Shown here piece by piece: positions 41,147 through 49,465 of a DNA stretch of 64,000 nucleotides. The notes below the pieces were generated by a model, which saw only the letters and a program-made list of their open reading frames with translations, made no database searches and was not told where the DNA came from. Each line of letters starts with the position of its first letter. Position 1 is the stretch's first letter. The translations under genes and the position numbers were made by a program. This DNA comes from Micromonospora humi (lineage in GTDB: Bacteria; Actinomycetota; Actinomycetes; Mycobacteriales; Micromonosporaceae), in the NCBI RefSeq assembly GCF_900090105.1, contig NZ_FMDM01000007.1, positions 1-64,000 on the forward strand, in the 5' to 3' direction.

Positions 41147-42066
41147 CGGCGTCGACCGCCGACCTCGGCGCGGCCGACCAGCACCGGAGCGCCGGGTTTC
41201 CAGCCGTTCCGGCGGCTCGCCGGAGCGGGGACACGGCCCGCCGGACGGGCGGCCTCCGGGCGCACCGCTACCGGCGCGGCGTTCGCGGGACCAACGACCG
41301 GAGGCGCGGCGACCGAAGGCCCGGCGGCCGCCGGATCAGCGACCACGCGACCAGCGAACGCGCTCCTCGGGTGGGTGGCCGCGCGTCGCCGCCACAGCCA
41401 GAGCACGTCGCGGCCGAACGATTCGAGCAGCAGCGCGAGCGCGCCGGCCAGCAGCACGACGGCGAGCGCGCGGGGCAGCACGTCCGCGGCCACCACGGCC
41501 AGCGCGATGCCCTGGACCGCGGCGACCGTCTTGCGCCAGTAGCGCGGCGGCAGCGAGCCGTTCAGCCAGGGCAGCGCCCAGCCGGCCGCGACGAAGGCGT
41601 ACCGCATCGCGCCGATCACCAGTACCCACGGACCCACCTGGCCGCTGACGTGGACGCAGAGCACCAGGACGAGGAAGGAGTCGACCTCCATGTCGAACCG
41701 GGCCCCGAGCGCGCTGACCGTGCCGGTGCGTCGCGCCACCTGCCCGTCGACCCAGTCCAGCGACAGCGCGACCGCGGTGAGCACCACCAGCACCGGAACC
41801 GCTACCGGCCGGCTGAACGAGTCCGCCACCAGCGCGGTCACGCCGCCGGCCAGGGTGGCCCGGCCCAGCGTCACCCAGTCGGCCGGCCCGAGCCGCTCCG
41901 CGCCCGAGCGGCGCAGCCCACGCCCGAGCACGGCGAGCGTCACCACCCCGTAGACGAGGCCGGCCAGCCAGCCGGCCGGGCCCAGGCCGACGGTGCCGGC
42001 GAGACCCGCCAACACCCCCACCTGGAGGATCGTCCCCGCGAATGGATCCGTCCGAACCGCTGTCAC
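41143..42066 (-). CDS. CDP-alcohol phosphatidyltransferase family enzyme
   Basis: A 307-residue integral enzyme. The complete CAPT signature is present: D104-x2-D107-G-x2-A-R-x8-G121-x3-D125-x3-D129 (LDWVDGQVARRTG start, RFDMEVDS end). Six or more TM helices surround it. It joins an alcohol to a CDP-diacylglycerol-like donor, making a phospholipid, phosphatidylinositol-like lipid or a polymer precursor. A Pro/Ala-rich C-terminal tail is likely cytosolic. GTG 42066 is the start. It leads the operon with the sulfatase-like and FkbM genes. Confidence 0.85.
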   Translation of the reverse strand: MTAVRTDPFAGTILQVGVLAGLAGTVGLGPAGWLAGLVYGVVTLAVLGRGLRRSGAERLGPADWVTLGRATLAGGVTALVADSFSRPVAVPVLVVLTAVALSLDWVDGQVARRTGTVSALGARFDMEVDSFLVLVLCVHVSGQVGPWVLVIGAMRYAFVAAGWALPWLNGSLPPRYWRKTVAAVQGIALAVVAADVLPRALAVVLLAGALALLLESFGRDVLWLWRRRAATHPRSAFAGRVVADPAAAGPSVAAPPVVGPANAAPVAVRPEAARPAGRVPAPASRRNGWKPGAPVLVGRAEVGGRRR

Positions 42067-42271
42067 TGTGCCTCCGAGTTGCGCGCCACGACCCACCGGT
42101 CTGTACGCAGAACATGCCCGAACGGTTCGCTCTGATGCCGAAAACTCACGATCACGAGTGTCCTTCGCGCCGAAGGTCCGCCCCGGATGCGCCGCTCGTG
42201 GCTCCGCCGGGGGCGCCCGGTGCGGTGGACGCGCGCGACGACGAGGTCGCTCCGACCGCTTCTCCGTTTGC

Positions 42272-42293
42272 ACGTAGCTACGTACTTGCGTAG
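42272..42293. promoter_or_regulatory. overlapping ACGTAGCTACGT palindromes upstream of ArsR-like gene
   Basis: ACGTAGCTACGT (42272-42283) is a perfect 12-bp palindrome, overlapped by CTACG-N6-CGTAG (42278-42293). It ends 10 bp before ATG 42304, so a regulator bound there would block transcription or translation initiation. The HTH protein encoded just downstream is the natural candidate. Confidence 0.55.
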
Positions 42294-42303
42294 TTTTGCC
42301 GTC

Positions 42304-42810
42304 ATGGCGAGTGTGGAGGAGCGGCTGGCGGCCCTGGAGGCACAGGTGGCCCGGCTGGCCGGCGAGCGGGCGGCCCCGGTCCCGGCGCCCGAAGCGGCAC
42401 CGGCGGACGTGTTCTGGGCGCTGGACGGCCTGAAGCGGCGGCTTCCGCCGGACGGCGCCGGCGCGGTGCTCTACACCGGCACCGTGCGCACCGCCGACCG
42501 TCACTACGACTGGCAGTACGGCGCCGGCGTCGACGACCTGCTCGACGGCGACTGGCCGGCGCTGGCCGGCACGCTCACCGCGCTCGCCCACCCGGTGCGG
42601 CTACGGCTGCTGCGGGAGATCCTCGGCGGCCGGCACGGCACCGCCGAACTGGCCGACCTCGACGGCCTCGGCACCACCGGGCAGCTCCACCACCACCTGC
42701 GGCAGCTCGCCGCCGCCGGGTGGCTCCGCAGCGGTGCCCGCGGGCGCTACGACATCCCGCCGGAACGGGTGGTGCCGCTGCTGGCCATCCTCACCGCCGC
42801 CCGCCACTGA
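42304..42810 (+). CDS. ArsR-type helix-turn-helix regulator
   Basis: A 168-residue regulator. An N-terminal predicted coiled segment (SVEERLAALEAQVARLAGE) is followed by a winged HTH of the ArsR/HxlR kind (residues 90-165: LAHPVRLRLLREILGGRHGT, then GTTGQLHHHLRQLAAAGWLR and a wing). ATG 42304 is preceded by two overlapping palindromes, indicating autoregulation. The serine hydrolase gene follows 34 bp later on the same strand and is the likely target. Confidence 0.78.
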   Translation: MASVEERLAALEAQVARLAGERAAPVPAPEAAPADVFWALDGLKRRLPPDGAGAVLYTGTVRTADRHYDWQYGAGVDDLLDGDWPALAGTLTALAHPVRLRLLREILGGRHGTAELADLDGLGTTGQLHHHLRQLAAAGWLRSGARGRYDIPPERVVPLLAILTAARH

Positions 42811-42844
42811 CCTGCCCCACCCCAGCCCGACGGAAGGCAGCACC

Positions 42845-44308
42845 ATGCGTACCCCGACCGTCCTCACCGCCGTCGCCGGCCTCGTCGCCGCGACCGCCGC
42901 CACCGGCCTGATGCCCCGGGCCCCGGAACCCGGCCCCCGCCAGAGCGGCGACGCCGACCTGGCGGCGACCGTCCGAGCCGCGATCGACGACCCACGAGGC
43001 CTGCGCGGCATCGCGGTGGCCTCGGTCGACGGCGGCCGGGTCCGCGTCGCCGGGATCGGCGACCGTACGCCCGGCGGGCCGGCCGTCGAGCCGGGCACCC
43101 CGTTCGAGATCGGCTCGGTGGGCAAGCCACTCACCGGCATGCTCCTGGCCCACCGGTCGGCGGCCGGCGCGGTCGACCCGGACGACCGGCTCCGCACCGT
43201 CCTGCCCGAGGTGACCGGCCCGACCGGCGAGGTCACCCTCGCCGAGCTGGCCAGCCACCGCTCCGGCCTGCCCCGGCTGCCGACCGGCCCGGCCACGCTG
43301 GCCCGGACCTGGTGGACGTCGGTCACCGCCGGCAACGCGTACGCCGGCGACGACGTGGACCGGATCGTGGCCGACGCCCGCCGCGCCGAGCCGGACGACG
43401 ACCGGGGCGCCGTCTCCTACTCCAACTTCGGCGCGTCGCTGCTCGGTCAGGGCCTCGCCGCGCAGGCCGGCGTCGGCTACCCGGAGCTGCTCCGGCGCGA
43501 CGTGCTGACCCCGCTGGGCATGACCGACACGGTCGTCGCCGCCGACCCCGCCGACCTGCCCGGCGGCCGCGCCGAGGGCGCCACCGCCGGCGGCCGGCCC
43601 GCCGACGGGTGGACGGGCGCGGGGTACGCGCCGGCCGGCATCGGCGTCTGGTCCACCGCCGAGGACCTGGGCCGGCTCACCGCCGCCATGCTCGCCGGCA
43701 CCGCGCCCGGCGCCGACGCCGCCACGCCCCGCTTCGACGACGAGGCCGGTCGCCGGATCGGCTACGGCTGGTTCACCAGCCGGTACGGCGACCGGGAGAT
43801 CGTCTGGCACAACGGCGGCACCGGCGGCTTCCGGTCGTACGTCGGCTACGAACGCGCCACCGGCCGGGGAATCGTGGTGCTCGCCAACACCGCCCACGAC
43901 GTCGACGCGCTGGGCCTGCGGCTGCTCGGCGTGCGGGGCGACGCGGCGAGCGAGTCCACCGGCCTGCCCGGTTGGATCGGCGCCGGCCTGGCGCTGGCGT
44001 TCACGTTCCTCGGTGGCCTGTCGCTGCTCGGCACCGCCCGGCGCGGGGCGGACCGGCTCAGCGTGCTCTCCGCCGCCGGCTGGGCGGTGCTCTACCTCGG
44101 GCTCGGTCACCGGCTCGGCGACTGGTCGGTGGTGCCGGGCTGGATCTGGCCGCTCGGGGCCGCGTTGACCGGGGTCGCCGTGGCGCTCGCCGCCCGCCGC
44201 TGGCGCGACCTGCCGGTGGTGGCCGGTGCGCCGCCGTGGCGCCGGTGGACCGGAGCGGCGCTCTCCGCCGCCTTCGCCGCCCTCGCCGTGGCGGTGATCG
44301 CCGCCTGA
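42845..44308 (+). CDS. serine hydrolase (class C beta-lactamase-like) with C-terminal TM region
   Basis: A 487-residue exported or membrane-anchored serine hydrolase. Signal-like N-terminus (about 1-22), then SVGK (Ser91, Lys94), YSNFG (Tyr-x-Asn) and WHNGGTGG (the HxGxTG-like third motif), as in beta-lactamase/DD-peptidase class C and S12 esterases. The last 110 residues carry about four TM helices (LALAFTFLGGLSLLG, GWAVLYLGLG and others). It cannot be assigned as a resistance enzyme. It forms an operon with the ArsR-type regulator. ATG 42845; RBS GGAAGG upstream. Confidence 0.78.
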   Translation: MRTPTVLTAVAGLVAATAATGLMPRAPEPGPRQSGDADLAATVRAAIDDPRGLRGIAVASVDGGRVRVAGIGDRTPGGPAVEPGTPFEIGSVGKPLTGMLLAHRSAAGAVDPDDRLRTVLPEVTGPTGEVTLAELASHRSGLPRLPTGPATLARTWWTSVTAGNAYAGDDVDRIVADARRAEPDDDRGAVSYSNFGASLLGQGLAAQAGVGYPELLRRDVLTPLGMTDTVVAADPADLPGGRAEGATAGGRPADGWTGAGYAPAGIGVWSTAEDLGRLTAAMLAGTAPGADAATPRFDDEAGRRIGYGWFTSRYGDREIVWHNGGTGGFRSYVGYERATGRGIVVLANTAHDVDALGLRLLGVRGDAASESTGLPGWIGAGLALAFTFLGGLSLLGTARRGADRLSVLSAAGWAVLYLGLGHRLGDWSVVPGWIWPLGAALTGVAVALAARRWRDLPVVAGAPPWRRWTGAALSAAFAALAVAVIAA

Positions 44309-44348
44309 CCGAGGGGGCGGACCACGGTCGCCGGTCCGCACCACGGCT

Positions 44349-44380
44349 GCGCCGGCCCGGGCACGGGGCCGGGCCGGCGC
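44349..44380. terminator. bidirectional GC hairpin
   Basis: GCGCCGGCCCGG (44349-44360), 8-base loop, CCGGGCCGGCGC (44369-44380). It lies between the convergent serine hydrolase gene and lipoprotein gene and suits a shared terminator. Confidence 0.6.
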
Positions 44381-44384
44381 TCCC

Positions 44385-44888
44385 TCAGGCGGCGCGGCGC
44401 GGCGGCAGGCCCAGCGCGGCGCGTACCTTGGCCGCCTGCCGGGTGCCGTCGTGCGCGCCGGCGGCCCGGATCTCCCGGCGCAGCACCGCGTCGCTGCCGG
44501 CGGCGGCAGCGAGCTTCCAGTGCCGCAGCGCCACCTCGTGCTCGGCGAGCAGCGCCGTCATCGGCGCCTGCACGGCGGCCGGCCAGCGGACCGTGCGCAG
44601 CTCACCGGCGCAGGCTTCGTTGGCGGTGGCGACCGCGCCGGCCCGGTCCCGCACGGCCCGCCACGGCCGGCCCGCCTTCCCGGCCTCGGCCAGCTCGTCG
44701 CGGGCGATGTCGTACGCCGCCACCACGGCCAGGTAACGCCCCTTCGCCTCCTTGGCCGTCAGCGGCGCCACCGTGCTCGGCGTCGGACTCGCCGGCGGCG
44801 GGAGGGCGACCTGTTCGGTCTCGCCGCCGCCGCAGCCGGCGAGCAGCAGGGCCAGGACCAGGGTCGGGGGCGCGAGCCGAGGACGCAA
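44385..44888 (-). CDS. lipoprotein, unknown
   Basis: A 167-residue lipoprotein: hydrophobic start LAPPTLVLALLLAGC with a lipobox LLAGC (Cys19), a Pro/Thr linker, then helical repeats (ARDELAEAGKAGRPWRAVRD). Anchored outside the membrane by a diacylglycerol-cysteine. No known domain; a helical bundle is likely. It shares a strand with the YqeB-like gene and ABC genes upstream. Confidence 0.6.
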   Translation of the reverse strand: MRPRLAPPTLVLALLLAGCGGGETEQVALPPPASPTPSTVAPLTAKEAKGRYLAVVAAYDIARDELAEAGKAGRPWRAVRDRAGAVATANEACAGELRTVRWPAAVQAPMTALLAEHEVALRHWKLAAAAGSDAVLRREIRAAGAHDGTRQAAKVRAALGLPPRRAA

Positions 44889-44957
44889 CGGGAACTCCCA
44901 TCGGGCGGGCGGGGTCCCGAGTGTAGGACGGCCCCCGCCGATCGTGCCCGCCCGCGA

Positions 44958-45662
44958 CTACCGGGGCTCGCCGTCGAGGTGCACCAGCCGCCAGTACTGC
45001 CGCTTCCCCTCGTCGCGCACCACGACGCCGAGCCGGGCCAGCTCCCCGTGCAGCTCCCGCACCTCGGCGTCGCGGCTGTCCTTGAGCGCCCGCTCCCGGG
45101 CCCGCAGCAGCGCGTCGGCGCCGGTCGGCAGCCCGGGCAGCCCGGGCACCCACCGCCGGTACGCGTCCCGGTGCGGGTCCCGGTCGACCCACGGCCAACC
45201 CTGCCCGGTGAACGCCTCCCGCAGCCGTGCGACGCCCAGGTCGGACTTCTCCCGGGCCAGCTCGCCGCCGGCGGCGTCCAGCAGCACCAGCGCCTTGCCG
45301 TCGGCGAACACGCCGGTCACCTCGGCCCGAGCCACGTCCCGGCCGTGCCCGTCCCGGTGCAGCTCCACCGACCGGCGCCCGACCGTGACCCGCAGCCGCT
45401 CCCGCGTGCCCGCCACGGCCAGCGCCACGCCGGCCAGCGCCACCGCCCCCGCGCCGAGCGGGTACGACCGCTGGTCCGGCCACCGGTCGAGCAGCGCGAA
45501 CACGTCCTGGAAGGGGAACCAGGCCAGCCCGGCGATCCAGCCGGACAGCGCGGTCAGCCCGGCGCCCAGGCCCGCCCCGAGCAACGGGAACCCGGCCCAC
45601 ATCAGCACCAGCTCGCCGACCCCGCCGTCGACCACGACGTCGCCGGGTTCCCGCACCGACAC
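44958..45662 (-). CDS. YqeB-like membrane protein
   Basis: A 234-residue protein with two N-terminal TM hairpins (about 18-48 and 70-88: LLGAGLGAGLTALSGWIAGLA, AVALAGVALAVAG) and a C-terminal soluble domain with VFADGKALVLLDAAGGELAR, the pattern I know from actinobacterial YqeB-family proteins. Role unknown. GTG 45662 is chosen, with GGAGG about 10 nt before it. The permease gene stop is 2 bp upstream, so it belongs to the ABC operon. Confidence 0.6.
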   Translation of the reverse strand: MSVREPGDVVVDGGVGELVLMWAGFPLLGAGLGAGLTALSGWIAGLAWFPFQDVFALLDRWPDQRSYPLGAGAVALAGVALAVAGTRERLRVTVGRRSVELHRDGHGRDVARAEVTGVFADGKALVLLDAAGGELAREKSDLGVARLREAFTGQGWPWVDRDPHRDAYRRWVPGLPGLPTGADALLRARERALKDSRDAEVRELHGELARLGVVVRDEGKRQYWRLVHLDGEPR

Positions 45663-45664
45663 GG

Positions 45665-46459
45665 TCAGGACACCTCCCGCCGCAGCGTGCGGAACAGGCC
45701 GGCGACCAGCGGCAGGAGCACCCAGACGACCAACGACACCCCGAGGCGGGCCCACTGCCCGGCGGTCACGTCCGGCCCCAGCAGCGCCCCCATCGTGTAC
45801 GAGGTGTCCAGCCAACGGGCCGGCCCCCGCAGCCCCTCGATCATCGCGGCCAGCACGCTCCACACGGTCGGCAGCAGCAGATAGGTGACGATCGCCAGCG
45901 GCGTGTTCAGCAGCAGCAGGCCGAAACCGGCACCGAGCAACACGCTGCCCACCTGGAACACCGCCGCGTGCGGCAGCATCCGCCAGTCGAACGTCCAGGC
46001 GCCCGCCCCGCCGGTGGCCTTGGCCGCCAGTGTGCCGGCGGCGGCGACGACGAGGCTGACCAGCACCGAGCCGAGCGCGGCCAGCACCACCGCGGTGAGT
46101 TTGGCGACGATCACCCGCTCCCGGCGCGGCACCAGCGCGAACGTGGTCAACGCGGTGCGCTGGGACCATTCGCTCGTGATGGAGAGGATGCCGAGCACCG
46201 GCAGCAGCAGCCCGACCGGCAGCAGCGACGGCTCGAAGAACGCGCTGAAGGTCTGCTCCGCCGCATCGGTGACGAAGAGCTGCACCACCACGATGGCGAC
46301 CGCGATCAGCCCGATCGTGATCAGCAGCCAGCGTCCGGCCCGGGTGTCGGCGAGCTTGCGCAGCTCCACCTGGGTCAGCCGGGCCAGCGAAGGGCTGGTG
46401 GCGGCCGGCTCGGGCCGCGCGTGGGCGGCGGTGGGCGTGGGAGCGGTGGCGGTGGTCAT
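45665..46459 (-). CDS. ABC transporter permease
   Basis: A 264-residue permease. Its VELRKLADTRAGRWLL segment is the usual cytoplasmic start of ABC-2 permeases of the actinobacterial YhfA/NatB-like group, followed by about six TM helices. It works with the ATPase encoded just upstream (overlap 4 bp). Substrate unknown; such exporters often relieve peptide or envelope stress. ATG 46459. Confidence 0.82.
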   Translation of the reverse strand: MTTATAPTPTAAHARPEPAATSPSLARLTQVELRKLADTRAGRWLLITIGLIAVAIVVVQLFVTDAAEQTFSAFFEPSLLPVGLLLPVLGILSITSEWSQRTALTTFALVPRRERVIVAKLTAVVLAALGSVLVSLVVAAAGTLAAKATGGAGAWTFDWRMLPHAAVFQVGSVLLGAGFGLLLLNTPLAIVTYLLLPTVWSVLAAMIEGLRGPARWLDTSYTMGALLGPDVTAGQWARLGVSLVVWVLLPLVAGLFRTLRREVS

Positions 46460-47355
46460 CGGACGGCCTCCTTGGTCGACGCGCCGGCGGTGAGGGTGAG
46501 GAAGAGCTGTTCCAGGCCGCCGGTGCCGGCCGGGCGCAGTTCGGTGAGGACCAGCCCGGCGTCGGCCGCGGCCTGGCCGACGGCCGCCGGCTCGGCCCGG
46601 ACGACGAAGCCGCCGTCGGTGCCGGCGGTGGCCGGGAGAGCGGCGCGGTCCAGGGTGAGGCGCAGGGCGTGCTGGTCCCGGGCGCGGACCAGGGTGCCGG
46701 CGCCGGCCAGCAGCTCGTCCTTGCCGCCCTGGGCGACCACCCGGCCACCGCCGATCACCACCAGCCGGTCGGCCACCGCCTCCACCTCGCGCAGCAGGTG
46801 CGAGGAGAGCAGCACGGTGCCGCCGCGGTCGGCGTAGTCACGCAGCAGGCCGCGCATCCAGTAGATGCCCTCCGGGTCGAGGCCGTTGGCCGGCTCGTCC
46901 AGGATCAGCACCCGGGGGTCGCCCAGCAGCGCCAGCGCCAGGCCGAGCCGCTGCCGCATCCCCAGGGAGTACGCGCCGACCCGCCGCCGGGCGGCGGTGG
47001 CGTTCAACCCGACCAGGTCCAGCTTCGCGGCCACCTGCCCCCGGTCCACGCCCATGGTGCGGGCGGCCAGGGTGAGCGTCTCGCGTCCGGTGCGACCGGC
47101 GTGCTGCGCCGACGCGTCGAGCAGGACGCCGATCTCCCGCCCCGGGTTGGGCAGCTGCCGGTAGGGCCGGCCGGCCACCGTGGCCGCGCCCGAACTGGGC
47201 GGCGTCATCCCGCAGATCATGCGCATCGTGGTGGACTTACCGGCGCCGTTCGGGCCGAGGAAACCGGTCACCGTGCCCGGTTCGCAGCGGAACGTGACGT
47301 CGTCGACGGCGGTGTGCGGGCCGTACCGCTTGGTCAGGTGGTCAACGTGGATCAT
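46456..47355 (-). CDS. ABC transporter ATP-binding protein
   Basis: A 299-residue ATPase: Walker A GPNGAGKSTT, signature YSLGM with RQRLGLALAL, Walker B VLILDEPANGLDPEG, H-loop LLSSHLLREV, then a short regulatory tail. It drives the permease encoded directly downstream. ATG 47355. It is divergent from the histidine kinase gene, a common arrangement in which the two-component system controls the transporter. Confidence 0.88.
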   Translation of the reverse strand: MIHVDHLTKRYGPHTAVDDVTFRCEPGTVTGFLGPNGAGKSTTMRMICGMTPPSSGAATVAGRPYRQLPNPGREIGVLLDASAQHAGRTGRETLTLAARTMGVDRGQVAAKLDLVGLNATAARRRVGAYSLGMRQRLGLALALLGDPRVLILDEPANGLDPEGIYWMRGLLRDYADRGGTVLLSSHLLREVEAVADRLVVIGGGRVVAQGGKDELLAGAGTLVRARDQHALRLTLDRAALPATAGTDGGFVVRAEPAAVGQAAADAGLVLTELRPAGTGGLEQLFLTLTAGASTKEAVR

Positions 47356-47487
47356 GCCGAGAAGCCTGCCGGGGCCACCCGGTGATCCGCTGCGGCCGGC
47401 GGTCGCTGCCGGCACCGACCTCGGTTCACCACAGGCGTCGACTTTGGTAGCTGGTAGCGGGTCCGGACGGCTCCCTACCATTGGTGG

Positions 47488-48726
47488 GTGAACAGCGCCG
47501 CCGTCCCCGATCACCCCTGGCTCCTGCCGGGTTCCCTGGTGCCCGCCCGGGCGCCCCGCCGGACCCCGCGGGACTGGTTCGTCGACGGCATGCTGTTCCT
47601 GCTCGCGTTGCTCTGGGTGGCGGTCGCGCACGACGACGCGATCAGCCGGGACCCGGAGTTCGCGCTCAACATCGGGCCGGACTGGCTGATCGGGGCGGAC
47701 CTGCTCGCCGGTCTGCTGGCGACCGGTGCGCTCTGGCTGCGCCGCCGGTGGCCGGTCGGGCTGGCCGTGGCCACCGCGCCGCTGACGTTCTTCTCCGTCA
47801 CGGCCGGGGCGGCGCTGCTCATCGTCATCTTCACCGTGCTGGTGCACCGGCCGCTGCGGGTAGGGCTGGCACTGGTCGCCTGGAACGCGGTCACCTCGCT
47901 GCCCTACATCGCGATCCGCCCCGACCCGGCCATGCCGCTCTGGGCCGCGATGGCCTGGACCGTGCTCTTCCTCGGCATCGTGGTGGCGTGGGCGCTCTTC
48001 GTCCGGGCCCGCCGCCAGCTCGTGCTGTCGCTGCGCGACCGCGCCGAGCGGGCCGAGGCCGAGCAGCAGCTCCGGCTCGACCAGGCCCGGCACCTGGAAC
48101 GCGGGCGGATCGCCCGGGAGATGCACGACGTGCTCGCCCACCGGATCTCGCTGCTCAGCCTGCACGCCGGGGCGTTGGAGTTCCGCCCCGACGCGCCCCC
48201 GGAGGAGGTCGCCCGGGCGGCCGGCGTGATCCGGGCCAGCGCGCACACCGCGTTGCAGGACCTGCGCGAGGTGATCGGCGTGCTGCGGGCCGAGGAGGGC
48301 TCCGAGGCCACCCCGGAACGGCCGCAGCCGACGCTCGGCGACGTGCCCGCGCTGGTCGCCGAGAGCCGGGAGGCCGGGGTACGGGTCAGCGTGGTCGACG
48401 AGGTGACCGAGCCGGCCGGGGTGCCGGCGGCGATCGGGCGCAGCGCCTACCGGATCGTGCAGGAGGGGCTCACCAACGCCCGCAAGCACGCGCCCGGCGC
48501 GGTGGTGACGGTCCGGCTGGCCGGTGGCCCCGGCGACGGGCTGGCGGTCGAGATCAGCAACCCGTGGCCGGTGGGCGGGCCCGCGACCGCGATCCCCGGC
48601 ACCGGCACCGGGCTGGTCGGCGTCGCCGAGCGGGTCTCGCTGGCCGGCGGGCGCCTCGGCCACGGCCGCGACGCCGACGGCGACTTCCGACTGACCGCAT
48701 GGCTGCCCTGGGCGGTTTCCTCATGA
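47488..48726 (+). CDS. sensor histidine kinase (NarL-associated, HisKA_3 type)
   Basis: A 412-residue sensor. About five TM helices in the first 160 residues with little outer loop, then the HisKA_3 dimerisation helix EREMHD-type (RGRIAREMHDVLAHRISLLS; His213 is the phosphorylation site), and a HATPase domain (N-box LTNARKHAPG; G-box GTGTGLVGVAERV). The short loops suggest it senses membrane stress, as in LiaS/VraS-like systems. GTG 47488. Its stop overlaps the regulator's start (ATGA). Confidence 0.87.
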   Translation: MNSAAVPDHPWLLPGSLVPARAPRRTPRDWFVDGMLFLLALLWVAVAHDDAISRDPEFALNIGPDWLIGADLLAGLLATGALWLRRRWPVGLAVATAPLTFFSVTAGAALLIVIFTVLVHRPLRVGLALVAWNAVTSLPYIAIRPDPAMPLWAAMAWTVLFLGIVVAWALFVRARRQLVLSLRDRAERAEAEQQLRLDQARHLERGRIAREMHDVLAHRISLLSLHAGALEFRPDAPPEEVARAAGVIRASAHTALQDLREVIGVLRAEEGSEATPERPQPTLGDVPALVAESREAGVRVSVVDEVTEPAGVPAAIGRSAYRIVQEGLTNARKHAPGAVVTVRLAGGPGDGLAVEISNPWPVGGPATAIPGTGTGLVGVAERVSLAGGRLGHGRDADGDFRLTAWLPWAVSS

Positions 48727-49394
48727 GTGATCCGCTGCGGGTGCTGATCGTGGACGACGACCCGTTGGTCCGGGGCGCGCTGTCGATGATCCTCGGCGGG
48801 GTGCCCGACCTGACCGTGGTGGGCGAGGCCGCCGACGGGTCCGAGGTGCCCGCGGCGGTCGCCGCGCACGCCCCGGACGTGGTGCTGATGGACATCCGGA
48901 TGCCCCGGGTGGACGGGCTGGCCGCCACCGAGGCGCTGCGGGCGGCGGCGGACCCGCCCGAGGTGCTGGTGCTGACCACCTTCGACGCCGACGAGCAGGT
49001 GCTGCGGGCGTTGCGCGCCGGGGCGAGCGGCTTCCTGCTCAAGGACACCCCGCCGGCCGAGATCGTGGCGGCGGTACGCCGGGTCGCGGCGGGCGAGGCG
49101 ACGCTGTCCCCGGCGGTGACCCGCAAGCTGATCGCCCACGTGACCGCCGCTGCGCCGCCGCCCGGACCGGACCCGAAGCGGGAGCGGGCGGTGCGGCTGC
49201 TGGGCGGGCTGTCCGAGCGGGAGCGGGAGGTCGCGCTGCTGCTGGGCCGGGGGCGGACCAACGCGGAGATCTCCGCCGAGCTGTTCATGAGCGTGGCCAC
49301 CGTGAAGGCGTACGTGTCCCGGTTGCTCACCAAGCTGGACCTGAACAACCGGGTACAGGTGGCGCTCCTGGTGCAGGACGCCGACCTGGCCTGA
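48723..49394 (+). CDS. NarL/LuxR-type response regulator
   Basis: A 223-residue response regulator. Receiver domain with Asp57 phosphoacceptor (VVLMDIRMPRVDG), acidic Asp11-13 and Lys in FLLKDTP; C-terminal LuxR HTH LSEREREVALLLGRGRTNAE, then SVATVKAYVSRLLTKLDLNN. Partner of the preceding kinase, and likely activator of the divergent ABC transporter operon. ATG 48723 overlaps the kinase stop. Confidence 0.92.
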   Translation: MSDPLRVLIVDDDPLVRGALSMILGGVPDLTVVGEAADGSEVPAAVAAHAPDVVLMDIRMPRVDGLAATEALRAAADPPEVLVLTTFDADEQVLRALRAGASGFLLKDTPPAEIVAAVRRVAAGEATLSPAVTRKLIAHVTAAAPPPGPDPKRERAVRLLGGLSEREREVALLLGRGRTNAEISAELFMSVATVKAYVSRLLTKLDLNNRVQVALLVQDADLA

Positions 49395-49399
49395 CTTCT

Positions 49400-49453
49400 A
49401 AGGCTCTCATTTCTGATAGTATCAAGGATGAGAGTATCGAGGATGAGAGCCTT
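49400..49453. promoter_or_regulatory. nested operator repeats upstream of DUF234 ATPase gene
   Basis: Three layers: 11-bp inverted arms AAGGCTCTCAT (49400-49410) and ATGAGAGCCTT (49443-49453); tandem 15-bp direct repeats TATCAAGGATGAGAG (49420-49434) and TATCGAGGATGAGAG (49435-49449); and a central TGATAGTATCA palindrome (49414-49424). Distinctly AT-richer than its surroundings. It ends 12 bp before GTG 49466, so a bound regulator could block expression. Confidence 0.65.
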
Positions 49454-49465
49454 TGAGGTGATCGC

